The translations under genes and the position numbers were made by a program. Source: Iodidimonas sp. SYSU 1G8 (GTDB lineage Bacteria > Pseudomonadota > Alphaproteobacteria > SMXS01). From it: DNA of 64,000 bases. Location of the stretch: the NCBI RefSeq assembly GCF_039655775.1, contig NZ_JBBYXJ010000001.1:124001-188000 (forward strand), written 5' to 3'. The notes below the pieces were generated by a model that did no database searches, had not been told where the DNA came from, and worked only from the letters and a program-made list of their open reading frames with translations. Positions 12,477 through 20,837 of the stretch are shown here, in pieces; within the stretch, counting starts at the first letter, position 1; the number at the start of each line of letters is the position of its first letter.

Positions 12477-13415
12477 TTAGGCGCTAACGGCCTCATGCGC
12501 CAGAATCCGCGCCGCCAGCGCGCGTCCGGACAGCCATGCGCCCTGCACGTCGCCGCCGCCCAGCCAGTCTCCGCAGGCGCCAATGCGGTCGGCGCCGTTC
12601 CACAGGAAATCACCGTCCGCGCTCAACGGCTGCGCGTAGCGCCAACGGTGCGCTTCCAGAATGACAGGCGCAGGAAGAGCGGCTGCCGCGATGACGCGAA
12701 AGGCCTCGAGCAAGGCGGTGGCGACCGACCCGGCCTCATCTTCGATGTGGAGACGTGACCACTCGGCGGACGCTTGGATTACCCAGCTTTCAGGACCCGA
12801 GCGTCCGGGCTTCGCACTGTTACGCACCGCTGTGGCGACGATACCGTCATGCCGGATCAGATCGGTGGCGACCTCGAGCGGCTCGGCGAACGCCGCCATG
12901 ACGCTCCAGCATGGCGCCGACGGTGTCCGCGCCGCGCGCGTGGCGATGGCCGGTTCCGCCGTGGCCAGCAGAATGGCCGCCTGCTCCGCCGGCACGGCCA
13001 CGACCACGCTATCGTAGACGCCCGCGCCGCCGATGTGCCAACCATCATCCCGGCGGGACAGGGTGTCGATCCGGGTTGCCCAGCGCACGTCCAGATCGCA
13101 TGCCATGAGTTTCAGTGGCGCGTTCATCGACGGCGCGCCGATAAAGGCCGACTCGCCCGCCGCCGGCCAGGACGCGGCGCAACCCAGCGCGATCCAGTCA
13201 TTCACCTGTGCGGCGAAGGCGGGATCGCTGGCCTCGAAGAACGGTGCGCCATGATCGAAGCCGGCTTCGCCGAGGGAGGCCGCGATACGGCGGGTCGACA
13301 TCCGGCCGCCGGGGCCTCGCCCCTTGTCGAACAGGGAAACGGCGGCCCCTGTCGCCTGCAGCTGTACGCCGCAGGCCAGCCCGGCCATGCCCGCGCCGAT
13401 GATGGCGATCCGCAT
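12477..13415 (-). CDS. FAD/NAD(P)-dependent oxidoreductase, renalase/amine-oxidase-like
   Basis: 312 aa. N-terminal dinucleotide fold IIGAGMAGLACG with the acidic ribose-binding end LFDKGRGPGGRMSTRR, the signature seen in renalase-like flavoproteins. The C-terminal motif GDWLGGGDVQGAWLSGRALA closes the FAD site. The natural substrate of bacterial members is unclear. The short membrane-protein gene downstream may be cotranscribed. Upstream, 195 bp separate it from the divergent Rieske oxygenase gene. Confidence 0.82.
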   Translation of the reverse strand: MRIAIIGAGMAGLACGVQLQATGAAVSLFDKGRGPGGRMSTRRIAASLGEAGFDHGAPFFEASDPAFAAQVNDWIALGCAASWPAAGESAFIGAPSMNAPLKLMACDLDVRWATRIDTLSRRDDGWHIGGAGVYDSVVVAVPAEQAAILLATAEPAIATRAARTPSAPCWSVMAAFAEPLEVATDLIRHDGIVATAVRNSAKPGRSGPESWVIQASAEWSRLHIEDEAGSVATALLEAFRVIAAAALPAPVILEAHRWRYAQPLSADGDFLWNGADRIGACGDWLGGGDVQGAWLSGRALAARILAHEAVSA

Positions 13416-13526
13416 TCTGGTCTCCTCGAGGAACGGCCGGGGGCCGGTGTGGACGTCGCGGCCTCTTTACGCGGTAGGTCCGGTGATGGATGCTGTTTTG
13501 GGCGGTAAGCATGATGACAAGTTTGC

Positions 13527-13554
13527 TTGCCAAAATTCTTACGCGTTCTAATAT
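13527..13554 (+). promoter_or_regulatory. Sigma70-like promoter for the Rieske oxygenase gene
   Basis: TTGCCA at 13527-13532 and TAATAT at 13549-13554 with a 16-bp spacer, 57 bp before the start codon at 13611. An imperfect inverted repeat, AAGCA (13507-13511) with TGCTT (13524-13528), overlaps the -35 box and could be an operator. Read by eye only. Confidence 0.5.
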
Positions 13555-13610
13555 CGGTAAGAACATGGCGCGAGGGGCGGCGCCCGGCTGGCTCAACGGG
13601 GAGACGAGCG

Positions 13611-14900
13611 ATGGATGATCCGAAGTCGATTGAGAACCTGAAGGCGCGCATGGCGTGGGAACAGGGCAGGGACGGACCGCCGAAAGGCTTCCCGGCACTG
13701 CCGCCGCTGCCGCCGGGTCGCTATACCAGCCAGGAATTCTTCGAACTCGAGAAACAGCATCTCTGGTCCAAGGTCTGGCTCTATGCGGCGCATGAAAGCC
13801 AGTTGCCGGACGTGGGCTCGTATCTGTTGCTCGATATTCCCGACGCGCCGATCTTCCTGATCCGCGACAAGGATCGCAAGATCCGCGCCTTCTACAATGT
13901 CTGCTCCCATCGCGGCGCGCCCTTGGTGCGCGAGAAGTGCGGCAAGCAGTCGCTGCTCCGCTGCATCTATCACCAGTGGACCTACGACACGAAGGGACGC
14001 CTGATCGCGGTCATGGACGAGCGCGACTTCCCCGAGCCCTTCGACAAGTCCACGCTCGGCCTGCAGGAAGTGCGCTGCGAAATGTGGGGGCCGTGGGTCT
14101 TCGTCAACGAAGACCAGCAGGCGCAGCCGCTGCTCGACTGGCTGGGCATGATCGCCGACGAGTTCCAGCAGTTCGAAATCGATCAGCTGCGTCCGGCCGA
14201 GATCAAATCCTATGAGCTCGAGTGCAACTGGAAGCTCACCATGGACGCGTTCCTCGAGGTCTATCACATCAAGGGAATCCATCCGCAGACGGTGGGCGAG
14301 GCGCTCGACCATCGCGGCGCGGTCATGGGGCTACTGCCCGGCGGCCACACGCGCATGACCTGTCCCACCAATGCCCCGCCCGAGGACCAGCGCAAGCTGC
14401 GCGGCTATGGCGACGGCAAGGTGGTGACCATGCCGTCGGTGCCAGCCGGCGAGATCGCCCGTAACTATCACGTCTCGCACAACATCTTCCCCAACATCAT
14501 CACGCCCGTCGGTGAAACCGCGCGCCAATTCCTGATGTTCTGGCCGATCTCGAAGACCCGCACCCGTGTCGACGTGGTGCATTTCGGACGCGACTGGGGC
14601 GATGCACCGCGCCCGGCGGGCTGGGACCCGCTTCTGGCGTTCTGGGATATCGTCATGGCCGAGGATCTGCAGTTCCTCGAATGGCAGCAGAAGGCGGTGC
14701 TGTCACCCGGCTTCAAGGGCTATCGGCTGAGCTACATGGAGCGGCGCATCTATTACGCGCATGAATCCATCGACCGGGTGATCGGGATCGAGAACATCCC
14801 CGAGCATCTGCGCGTGGTGCCGTTGATGGAGCCGTACGAGGAAAAGCCCTGGCACCATTCGGCCGAGCCGCTCGACATGCAGGCAGACGCGGCCGAATAG
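13611..14900 (+). CDS. Rieske aromatic ring-hydroxylating oxygenase, alpha subunit
   Basis: 429 aa from ATG 13611, preceded by GGGGAGACGAGCG; the frame is open upstream but without a good start. The Rieske [2Fe-2S] motif is CSHRGAP...CIYHQW (residues about 100-125). The mononuclear iron site is the E-x2-H-x4-H segment in DAFLEVYHIKGIH. Enzymes of this class use O2 and electrons from a reductase to hydroxylate or demethylate aromatic or alicyclic compounds. No beta subunit or reductase lies next to it, so it probably works as an alpha-only oxygenase fed by electron carriers encoded elsewhere. Confidence 0.9.
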   Translation: MDDPKSIENLKARMAWEQGRDGPPKGFPALPPLPPGRYTSQEFFELEKQHLWSKVWLYAAHESQLPDVGSYLLLDIPDAPIFLIRDKDRKIRAFYNVCSHRGAPLVREKCGKQSLLRCIYHQWTYDTKGRLIAVMDERDFPEPFDKSTLGLQEVRCEMWGPWVFVNEDQQAQPLLDWLGMIADEFQQFEIDQLRPAEIKSYELECNWKLTMDAFLEVYHIKGIHPQTVGEALDHRGAVMGLLPGGHTRMTCPTNAPPEDQRKLRGYGDGKVVTMPSVPAGEIARNYHVSHNIFPNIITPVGETARQFLMFWPISKTRTRVDVVHFGRDWGDAPRPAGWDPLLAFWDIVMAEDLQFLEWQQKAVLSPGFKGYRLSYMERRIYYAHESIDRVIGIENIPEHLRVVPLMEPYEEKPWHHSAEPLDMQADAAE

Positions 14901-14912
14901 ACTCGGCCGCGC

Positions 14913-15545
14913 CTAATCGGGGAAGTTCTGGCGCCGCAGGGCGACAATCCGGCGCTGCGCGTCGGGGCGCGACTGCGCCTCGAACAGGGCATCGACACCT
15001 GGAGTCACAACCCGGTCCTGCTCTTCCGGCGCGTCCGTGCGCAGGAACTCGAGAAAGCTGGGCTGGCCGGCGTTGAAATCGACGAGCCGCCACCAGTGTC
15101 CCATGGCCTGGCAGCGCCGGGGATTGGCCTCGTCGACAAGGCTCAGCCGCCCGTCATCCGTCAGATCGTGCAGCAGATCGAGGATCACCGTGCGCTGGGC
15201 GCCGTCCTGGGCGCTGATCACCACCGTCTCCGGCGTCACCGACGCGACGGCGCCGGGCGCGGGTACACTGGTGGCTGTCGTGGACGTATCGAGCAACACC
15301 ACGCCCATCGCGGCGAGCAGGCCGTCATCCGTCTCCTCGTCCAGAACGGCGACGGAAAGCAGGCGCCATTCCAGGGTCGAGCCGGGATGTTCCCCGCCGT
15401 GGCGACGGGACCGCTCCAGCAGCGCCGCCAAGGCAGCGTTCAGCGACTGGCGCGAAACGAACGCCACGCTGCGCTCCCTGACAGCGGCGGGCGCCGCGTC
15501 CGGCGCAGCATGGGAAAGGCGTTCGTTGACGGTGAGCAAAAGCAT
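14913..15545 (-). CDS. Hypothetical protein
   Basis: 210 aa with a strong AGGAGGA ribosome-binding site before ATG 15545. No signal peptide, membrane helix or recognised domain. Mixed alpha/beta composition, with GHWWRLVDFNAGQPSFLEF as the most distinctive stretch. It is convergent with the Rieske gene, 12 bp between stops. Good coding signal but no function assigned. Confidence 0.6.
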   Translation of the reverse strand: MLLLTVNERLSHAAPDAAPAAVRERSVAFVSRQSLNAALAALLERSRRHGGEHPGSTLEWRLLSVAVLDEETDDGLLAAMGVVLLDTSTTATSVPAPGAVASVTPETVVISAQDGAQRTVILDLLHDLTDDGRLSLVDEANPRRCQAMGHWWRLVDFNAGQPSFLEFLRTDAPEEQDRVVTPGVDALFEAQSRPDAQRRIVALRRQNFPD

Positions 15546-15688
15546 GGTTGCGTGTCCTCCTGCGCGGCAAGGCCGCGCGACGTTACACGCACGGCGGGGC
15601 CGATCAACGTGCCGCGAATGGATGTTCCTGATGGCCGGCGCGAAGGCTACATTGGCCGCGCGGACGGGTGCAATACAGGGAGTATGAC

Positions 15689-16684
15689 ATGTTGAAGGTC
15701 GCGATCCTCGATGATTACGCGCGCGTCGCGCTCACTTGCGCCGATTGGTCCGCGCTGGACGGTATCGCCGAGATCACCGTTTTCGACCGACACCTTTCCG
15801 AGGACGAAGCCGCCGTGCTGTTGCAGCCGTTCCATGTGCTGTGCACGGTCCGCGAGCGCATGGCCCTGCCGCGCAGCCTGTTCGAGCGGCTGCCCAACCT
15901 TCGGCTCGTCACCATCATCGGCATGAGCCTTGCCAATCTGGACATGCAGGCGGCGACCGATCAGGGCGTCGTCGTGGTGCATTCGGACTTTTCCAGCCCG
16001 GCATTCGCCAGCGCGCAGAACGCGACGCCCGAGCTGACCTGGGGGCTGATGATCGCCGTGGTACGGCGCATCGCCCATGAGGATCAGCGCATGCGCGCCG
16101 GCGGATGGCAGTCAACCGCCGGCATCATCCTGGCGGGACGCACGCTGGCGCTGCTGGGTCTGGGCCGGGTGGGCAAGCGCATGGCGGCCTATGGGCGCGC
16201 CTTCGACATGCGCGTCATTGCCTGGAGCCAGAACATGACGGCCGAGGCGGCGGACGACGCCGGCGCAGAACTTGTCTCGAAGGAAGAGCTGTTTCGCCAG
16301 GCGGATGTCCTGTCGGTCCATGTCCAGCTCAGCGAACGCACGCGCGGCCTGGTCGGGGCGGCTGACCTGGCGCGCATGAAGCCGGAGGCCTATCTGATCA
16401 ACACCTCGCGCGGGCCCATCGTGGACGAGGCCGCGCTGATCGAGGTGCTGCGAAACAGGCGTATCGCCGGTGCCGGGCTCGACGTGTTCGACCAGGAGCC
16501 GCCGCCCGCCGAACATCCGCTGCGCTCGCTCGACAACGTGACGCTCACGCCGCATCTGGGCTACGTCACGACCGAGACGCTGCACGCCTTCTATGCCGAC
16601 ATGCCCGAGGCGATCGCCGCCTTTGCCCGCGGCGCGCCGATACGGGTGGTGAATCGGGACGTGCTGGCTCGAACGGGCGATTAA
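15689..16684 (+). CDS. D-2-hydroxyacid dehydrogenase family protein
   Basis: 331 aa. ATG 15689 fits a CAGGGAG site better than the GTG at 15668. NAD-binding motif LGLGRVGKRMAAYG; catalytic Arg in NTSRGPIVDEAALIEVL, Glu in DVFDQEPPP and His in LTPHLGYVT, so the R-E-H set is complete. The family reduces 2-keto acids or oxidises D-2-hydroxyacids. A second, divergent member lies at 23062. The 3' end overlaps the convergent flavoprotein gene by 4 bp. Confidence 0.87.
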   Translation: MLKVAILDDYARVALTCADWSALDGIAEITVFDRHLSEDEAAVLLQPFHVLCTVRERMALPRSLFERLPNLRLVTIIGMSLANLDMQAATDQGVVVVHSDFSSPAFASAQNATPELTWGLMIAVVRRIAHEDQRMRAGGWQSTAGIILAGRTLALLGLGRVGKRMAAYGRAFDMRVIAWSQNMTAEAADDAGAELVSKEELFRQADVLSVHVQLSERTRGLVGAADLARMKPEAYLINTSRGPIVDEAALIEVLRNRRIAGAGLDVFDQEPPPAEHPLRSLDNVTLTPHLGYVTTETLHAFYADMPEAIAAFARGAPIRVVNRDVLARTGD

Positions 16685-17907
16685 CGCCCGAGGCGTCGCA
16701 GAACGCCATGGGCGGCGGCGATACCGGTCGCGAAACAGGCCTGGAGCAGATAGCCGCCGGTGGGCGCCTCCCAGTCGAGCATCTCGCCCGCGACGAAGAC
16801 TCCGGGAATGTCGCGCAGCATCAGCGCTTCATCCAGCGCCGCGAGGGACACGCCGCCGGCCGTCGAGATAGCGCGGTCGATGGGCTGGGCAGCGGTCAGG
16901 GTGATCGGCGACGACTTGATCAGGCTTGCCAGGGCGCCGGGCGCTGTCGGCAGGTCGATGCCATGCGCCTCGCGCAGCAGATTGATGGCGACGGGCGGCA
17001 GGCTCAGCGTCTTGCGCAGCAGATTGGCCGTGGACTGGCCGCGCGGTGCCTTGTGCAGCCTGTCGGCGATGCTGGCCCGCGACATGTCAGGGCGCAAATC
17101 GATCTCCAGCACGGCCTTGCCATCCCGGTCGATGGCCTCGCGCGCGGCGGCGCCGATCGCATAGATCACGCCGCCTTCGATGCCGTAACTGGTCACCAGC
17201 GCTTCGCCGCGCGCTGTCCGGCCGTCGCAGGTCACGGCGATGTTCTTCAGCGGCGTCCCCGCGAACCGGTCGTCGAAGATGTCGCTCCAGGCGACGTCGA
17301 AGCCGCAATTGGCGGGCCGCAGCGGCGCGATATCGACGCCGCGCGACGACAGGATGTCAACCCACGCACCGTTCGAGCCCAGCCTGGGCCAGCTGGCCCC
17401 GCCCAGCGCCAGAATGGTCGCGTCGGCGGCGATGGCCACTTCACCGTCCTCGGTGCGGAAGGTCAGCCGGCCGTCCGTGGTCCAGCCTCCCCAGTCGTGG
17501 CGCGGCGCCAAGGTCACGCCGAGACCTGCCAGCCGCCCCAGCCAGGCGCGCAGCAGCGGCGATGCCTTGAGCGAACGGGGGAAGATTCGGCCGCTCGATC
17601 CGATGAAGGTGTCCTGTCCCAGTCCTTGCGCCCAGGCGACAAGCGAGGAAGGCGGGAAGGCTTCCAGCAGCGGCTGGAGCCACGGCGCCGCGCTGCCGTA
17701 TCGAACGGCGAACGCCGCGAAGTCTTCCGAATGGGTCAGGTTTAGCCCGCCGCGCCCGGCCATCAGCAGCTTGCGGCCCGCCGATGGCATCCGGTCGTAG
17801 AGGGTGACCTTGATCCCCGCCGCCGCCAGCGTCTCCGCCGCGATCAGCCCGGCCGGGCCCGCGCCGATGATGGCGACGGATGGCTTTATCGCGGGCGTAT
17901 TTTTCAT
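16681..17907 (-). CDS. HI0933/BaiN-like flavoprotein (TIGR03862 type)
   Basis: 408 aa from ATG 17907 (GGAACCGAC before it); 17925 is an alternative start. FAD fold IIGAGPAGLIAAETLA, followed by RKLLMAGRGGLNLTHSED, the family hallmark. C-terminal GVFVAGEMLDWEAPTGGYLLQ completes the FAD site. Members are soluble flavoproteins of unclear substrate; BaiN homologues are proposed reductases. It stands alone between the hydroxyacid dehydrogenase and the SDR. Confidence 0.84.
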   Translation of the reverse strand: MKNTPAIKPSVAIIGAGPAGLIAAETLAAAGIKVTLYDRMPSAGRKLLMAGRGGLNLTHSEDFAAFAVRYGSAAPWLQPLLEAFPPSSLVAWAQGLGQDTFIGSSGRIFPRSLKASPLLRAWLGRLAGLGVTLAPRHDWGGWTTDGRLTFRTEDGEVAIAADATILALGGASWPRLGSNGAWVDILSSRGVDIAPLRPANCGFDVAWSDIFDDRFAGTPLKNIAVTCDGRTARGEALVTSYGIEGGVIYAIGAAAREAIDRDGKAVLEIDLRPDMSRASIADRLHKAPRGQSTANLLRKTLSLPPVAINLLREAHGIDLPTAPGALASLIKSSPITLTAAQPIDRAISTAGGVSLAALDEALMLRDIPGVFVAGEMLDWEAPTGGYLLQACFATGIAAAHGVLRRLGR

Positions 17908-18076
17908 GTCGGTTCCGTCTTGCATGGCGCTCTAATGCCATATTCCACGCTCAAGCGGGATGCTTTCTTGGGGGCTGGGATCGAGGTGCGCCTGTACGGC
18001 GGCGCGAAACGCCCTGCGGCTTGCCGCTCGCTTCGGCGCGTGCCAGTTTGGCCCCCTATCCAGCGGGAGAATCCAC

Positions 18077-18871
18077 ATGAGTCGTTTAGCGGGCAAGGCC
18101 GCCCTGATCCTGGGCGCGGCGGGCAAGGACAATCTGGGGCAGGTGATGGCGCGAGCCTTCGCGCGCGAGGGTGCGCGGGTCATGATCGCCGGCCGCAGCG
18201 AGGCGCCGCTCGCCGAGCTGGCCGAGGAAATGGGCTGCGACTACGCGCTGTGCGACATCACCAGCCGCCGGGACGTGGAAGCGCTGGTGGAGCGGACCAA
18301 GGAGCGTCTGGGCCGCATCGACGTGGCGGTGCAGGCGACCGGCTGGGGCCTGATCGCGCCCTTCCTCGAGACCTCCGAGGAGGATCTCGACCGGATCACG
18401 ACGCTGCAGTTCAAGGGACCGTTCCAGTTCTTCCAGGCGCTGGTGCGGGCCATGGACCACGGCGGCTCGATCATCAACATCTCGTCGGCCACGGCCACCA
18501 TCATGCTCGATGACCACGCCGCCTACATGGGCACCAAGGCCGGCATCGATCACGTCATCCGCTGTATCGCCAACGAGTTCGGGGCGCGCGGCATTCGCGC
18601 CAATTCCATCTCGCCCGGCCTGATGGTGACGCCCATGACGCAGCATGCGGCACACACGCCGGGGGTGATCGACGCCTTTACCAAGGAATATCCGCTGGGC
18701 CGCATCGGCACCTCCGAGGACATCGCCGAGGCGGCGATCTGGCTGGCGTCCGATGCCTGCTTCATGACCGGCGAGAACCTGCAGGTGAATGGCGGCTTGA
18801 CGCTGCGGCGCAATCCGACCCGCGCCGAGATCGGCGCCCATGTGGTCAAGGCGACGAAGAGCGCGGCGTAG
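18077..18871 (+). CDS. Short-chain dehydrogenase/reductase
   Basis: 264 aa. Start ATG 18077 with a GGGAGA site; the longer frame to 17960 lacks one. The cofactor loop ILGAAGKDNLGQVMA is the spaced G-x6-G type of divergent SDRs. Catalytic Ser in NISSATATIM, Tyr/Lys in YMGTKAG. C-terminal SDACFMTGENLQVNGGLTL is typical. The next gene, a Rieske oxygenase, starts 13 bp after the stop, so the SDR may oxidise the product of that oxygenase. Confidence 0.87.
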   Translation: MSRLAGKAALILGAAGKDNLGQVMARAFAREGARVMIAGRSEAPLAELAEEMGCDYALCDITSRRDVEALVERTKERLGRIDVAVQATGWGLIAPFLETSEEDLDRITTLQFKGPFQFFQALVRAMDHGGSIINISSATATIMLDDHAAYMGTKAGIDHVIRCIANEFGARGIRANSISPGLMVTPMTQHAAHTPGVIDAFTKEYPLGRIGTSEDIAEAAIWLASDACFMTGENLQVNGGLTLRRNPTRAEIGAHVVKATKSAA

Positions 18872-18884
18872 GAGGAGAGAGCTG

Positions 18885-20060
18885 ATGGGAATCAAGGAGG
18901 AATACAGCCGCGCCGGCGCGCGCCTGCTCGCGCATGTGGACAATGGCACGACCGATTGGGCGCCGAGCGTGCGCCGCGTGCCGGTTGACGATTATCTCAA
19001 CGCCGAACGCTGGGAAGCGGAAATGGAGGCCATCTTCCGCCGTCAGCCGCTTCTTCTCGCCCTCGGCATCGAGCTGCCGGAGAACGGCAGCTACAAGACC
19101 ATGGAGATCGCCGGCCGTCCGGTGCTCTTGAGCCGCGGCAAGGACGGGCAGGTCCGCGCGTTCCTGAACGTATGTTCGCACCGGCAGGCCATCGTCATGC
19201 CCGAGGCCCGCGGCAAGGCGAGCCGATTCACCTGTCCGTACCATGGCTGGACATTCAATGCGGAAGGCAAGCTGATCGGCCTGGCCGACAGGCAGAAGTT
19301 CGGCGAGGTCGATACGGCCGAGCTGGGCCTCGTCGCGCTGCCCTGCACCGAGAAGGCGGGCATGATCTTCGCCAGCCTGTCGCCCGATGCCGAGTTCGAT
19401 CTCGACACGTTCCTCGCGGGCTTTCTGGCCGATATGGAATGGCTCGGCCTGGAGAACTGGTATTATCACGCGACCAACGAGATCCGGGGCGCGTGCTGGA
19501 AGGTGGTCACGGACGGGTTTCTCGAAGGCTATCACTTCGCGACCGCGCATCCCGAGACGATCAACGCCAACACCAAGTCGAACATCATGACCTTCGACTT
19601 CTTCGGGCCGCATCAGCGGGTCGGCTTCGCGCGCCAGAACATTCAGGAGATGCGGGGCACGCCGGAAGACGAGATGTGGCGCAGCGAGGGCGTGCATTTC
19701 AGCTTCGTGCGGTTCGTGTTCCCGAACGTGGCGTTCTCGCTCAGCCGGAAGGGTGGCGGCACCTGGACGCAGATCATCCCGGGCACGACGTCCGGGGAAA
19801 CCGTCGCGTATCAGCACATCATCTTCCCGAAGGCGCCGCAGACGGACGCCGAGCGCGAGGAATGCCAGCGCGTGACCGATTTCTACCGTGAGGTGGTCAC
19901 GACCGAGGATTTCGAGCTGGGGTTCCGCATCCAGAAGGGGCTGGAATCCGGCGCTTACAAGGACATGGTGTTCGGCCGCAACGAATGGGGCAATCAGCAT
20001 CATCACGCCAGCATCGACGGCTATGTGGTCGAGCCGGAACCGGTGAGGAAGCGCGCCTGA
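18885..20060 (+). CDS. Rieske aromatic ring-hydroxylating oxygenase, alpha subunit (second)
   Basis: 391 aa. ATG 18885 follows a strong GGAGGAGAGA site. Rieske motif CSHRQAI...CPYHGWTF (residues about 99-125); mononuclear iron motif GFLEGYHFATAH. It is only distantly similar to the Rieske gene at 13611, so not a recent duplicate. Operon with the preceding SDR. No ferredoxin or reductase adjoins it. The substrate is probably an aromatic or alicyclic carboxylate, judged only from the acyl-CoA genes downstream. Confidence 0.9.
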   Translation: MGIKEEYSRAGARLLAHVDNGTTDWAPSVRRVPVDDYLNAERWEAEMEAIFRRQPLLLALGIELPENGSYKTMEIAGRPVLLSRGKDGQVRAFLNVCSHRQAIVMPEARGKASRFTCPYHGWTFNAEGKLIGLADRQKFGEVDTAELGLVALPCTEKAGMIFASLSPDAEFDLDTFLAGFLADMEWLGLENWYYHATNEIRGACWKVVTDGFLEGYHFATAHPETINANTKSNIMTFDFFGPHQRVGFARQNIQEMRGTPEDEMWRSEGVHFSFVRFVFPNVAFSLSRKGGGTWTQIIPGTTSGETVAYQHIIFPKAPQTDAEREECQRVTDFYREVVTTEDFELGFRIQKGLESGAYKDMVFGRNEWGNQHHHASIDGYVVEPEPVRKRA

Positions 20061-20065
20061 GACGC

Positions 20066-20094
20066 AAAAAAGGCCGGCGTTTCCGCCGGCCTTT
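20066..20094. terminator. Bidirectional rho-independent terminator
   Basis: A run of six A, then GGCCGGCG-TTTC-CGCCGGCC, then TTT. It lies 6 bp after the Rieske stop and before the convergent PPOX gene, so it can terminate on both strands; the minus strand has the better T tract. Confidence 0.8.
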
Positions 20095-20118
20095 CGCGGT
20101 CCGGGACAAGGATGCCCG

Positions 20119-20715
20119 TCAGACCTTGCTGGTCCGGGGCGGCAGGCCGCGGGCGGCGCGCTCCTTGTTCATGCGCTCGGCGTCGGCGCTCTTCATTTCG
20201 CCCAGTTCGGACTCGTCCAGCGTGCCCTGGCGGTGGCGGTGCGACTTGTCGCCGTCGAAGGTGATCCATTTCTCCGGGGTGACCTCGATGACGGTGCGCA
20301 GCGGCGAGTCCAGCAGGTTGTAGAAATCGTCCTCGCCGGCTTTGTCGTCGGGGCTGACCTTCTTGGCCAGCTTGCGATAGAAGGCCTTCTTGGTCTCCTC
20401 GTCATCGTGAAACACGGCGGTGCCCTTCATGGTCGCCGCGCCGCGCGGACAGTCGGGGTGGCGGCTCGAGGCGCCGCTGACGACGATGGACACGCGCGGG
20501 TCGCGGCGGATGGCGGCGGCGCGGTGGCGATGCGCGGCGAAGGTCAGCCAGGCATGCCCCTTGTCCCAGACGAAGGCATGCATGACGCCGACCGGCCAGC
20601 CATCCTTGGTCGACCAGTTCAGCACGCATTCGGGCGCGAGCGTCATCAGCTTGTCGATCTGCTCGTCGGTGTAGGGGTAGATCGAGACCACTTCGTGATC
20701 ATGGGCCTTGGACAT
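20119..20715 (-). CDS. Pyridoxamine 5'-phosphate oxidase-like flavin-binding protein
   Basis: 198 aa from ATG 20715, after GGAGAGGAG. Split beta-barrel of the PPOX superfamily: CVLNWSTKDGWPVGVMHAFVW, then HRHRAAAIRRDPRVSIVVSG, the standard order of a general FMN/F420/heme-binding barrel. The C-terminal 50 residues are charged and probably flexible. Single gene between terminator and acyl-CoA synthetase; role unknown. Confidence 0.75.
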   Translation of the reverse strand: MSKAHDHEVVSIYPYTDEQIDKLMTLAPECVLNWSTKDGWPVGVMHAFVWDKGHAWLTFAAHRHRAAAIRRDPRVSIVVSGASSRHPDCPRGAATMKGTAVFHDDEETKKAFYRKLAKKVSPDDKAGEDDFYNLLDSPLRTVIEVTPEKWITFDGDKSHRHRQGTLDESELGEMKSADAERMNKERAARGLPPRTSKV

Positions 20716-20837
20716 CCTGAAACTCCTCTCCGTTTTTTTCGCCGGTGGCAGTGCCCCGGCCACGCTTAAAAATCTTCATCCCCGCAGAATATGTTAGCGA
20801 TCCTTTCCGGCCGGGCAAAGGGCTGTTTGCGGCGGGA

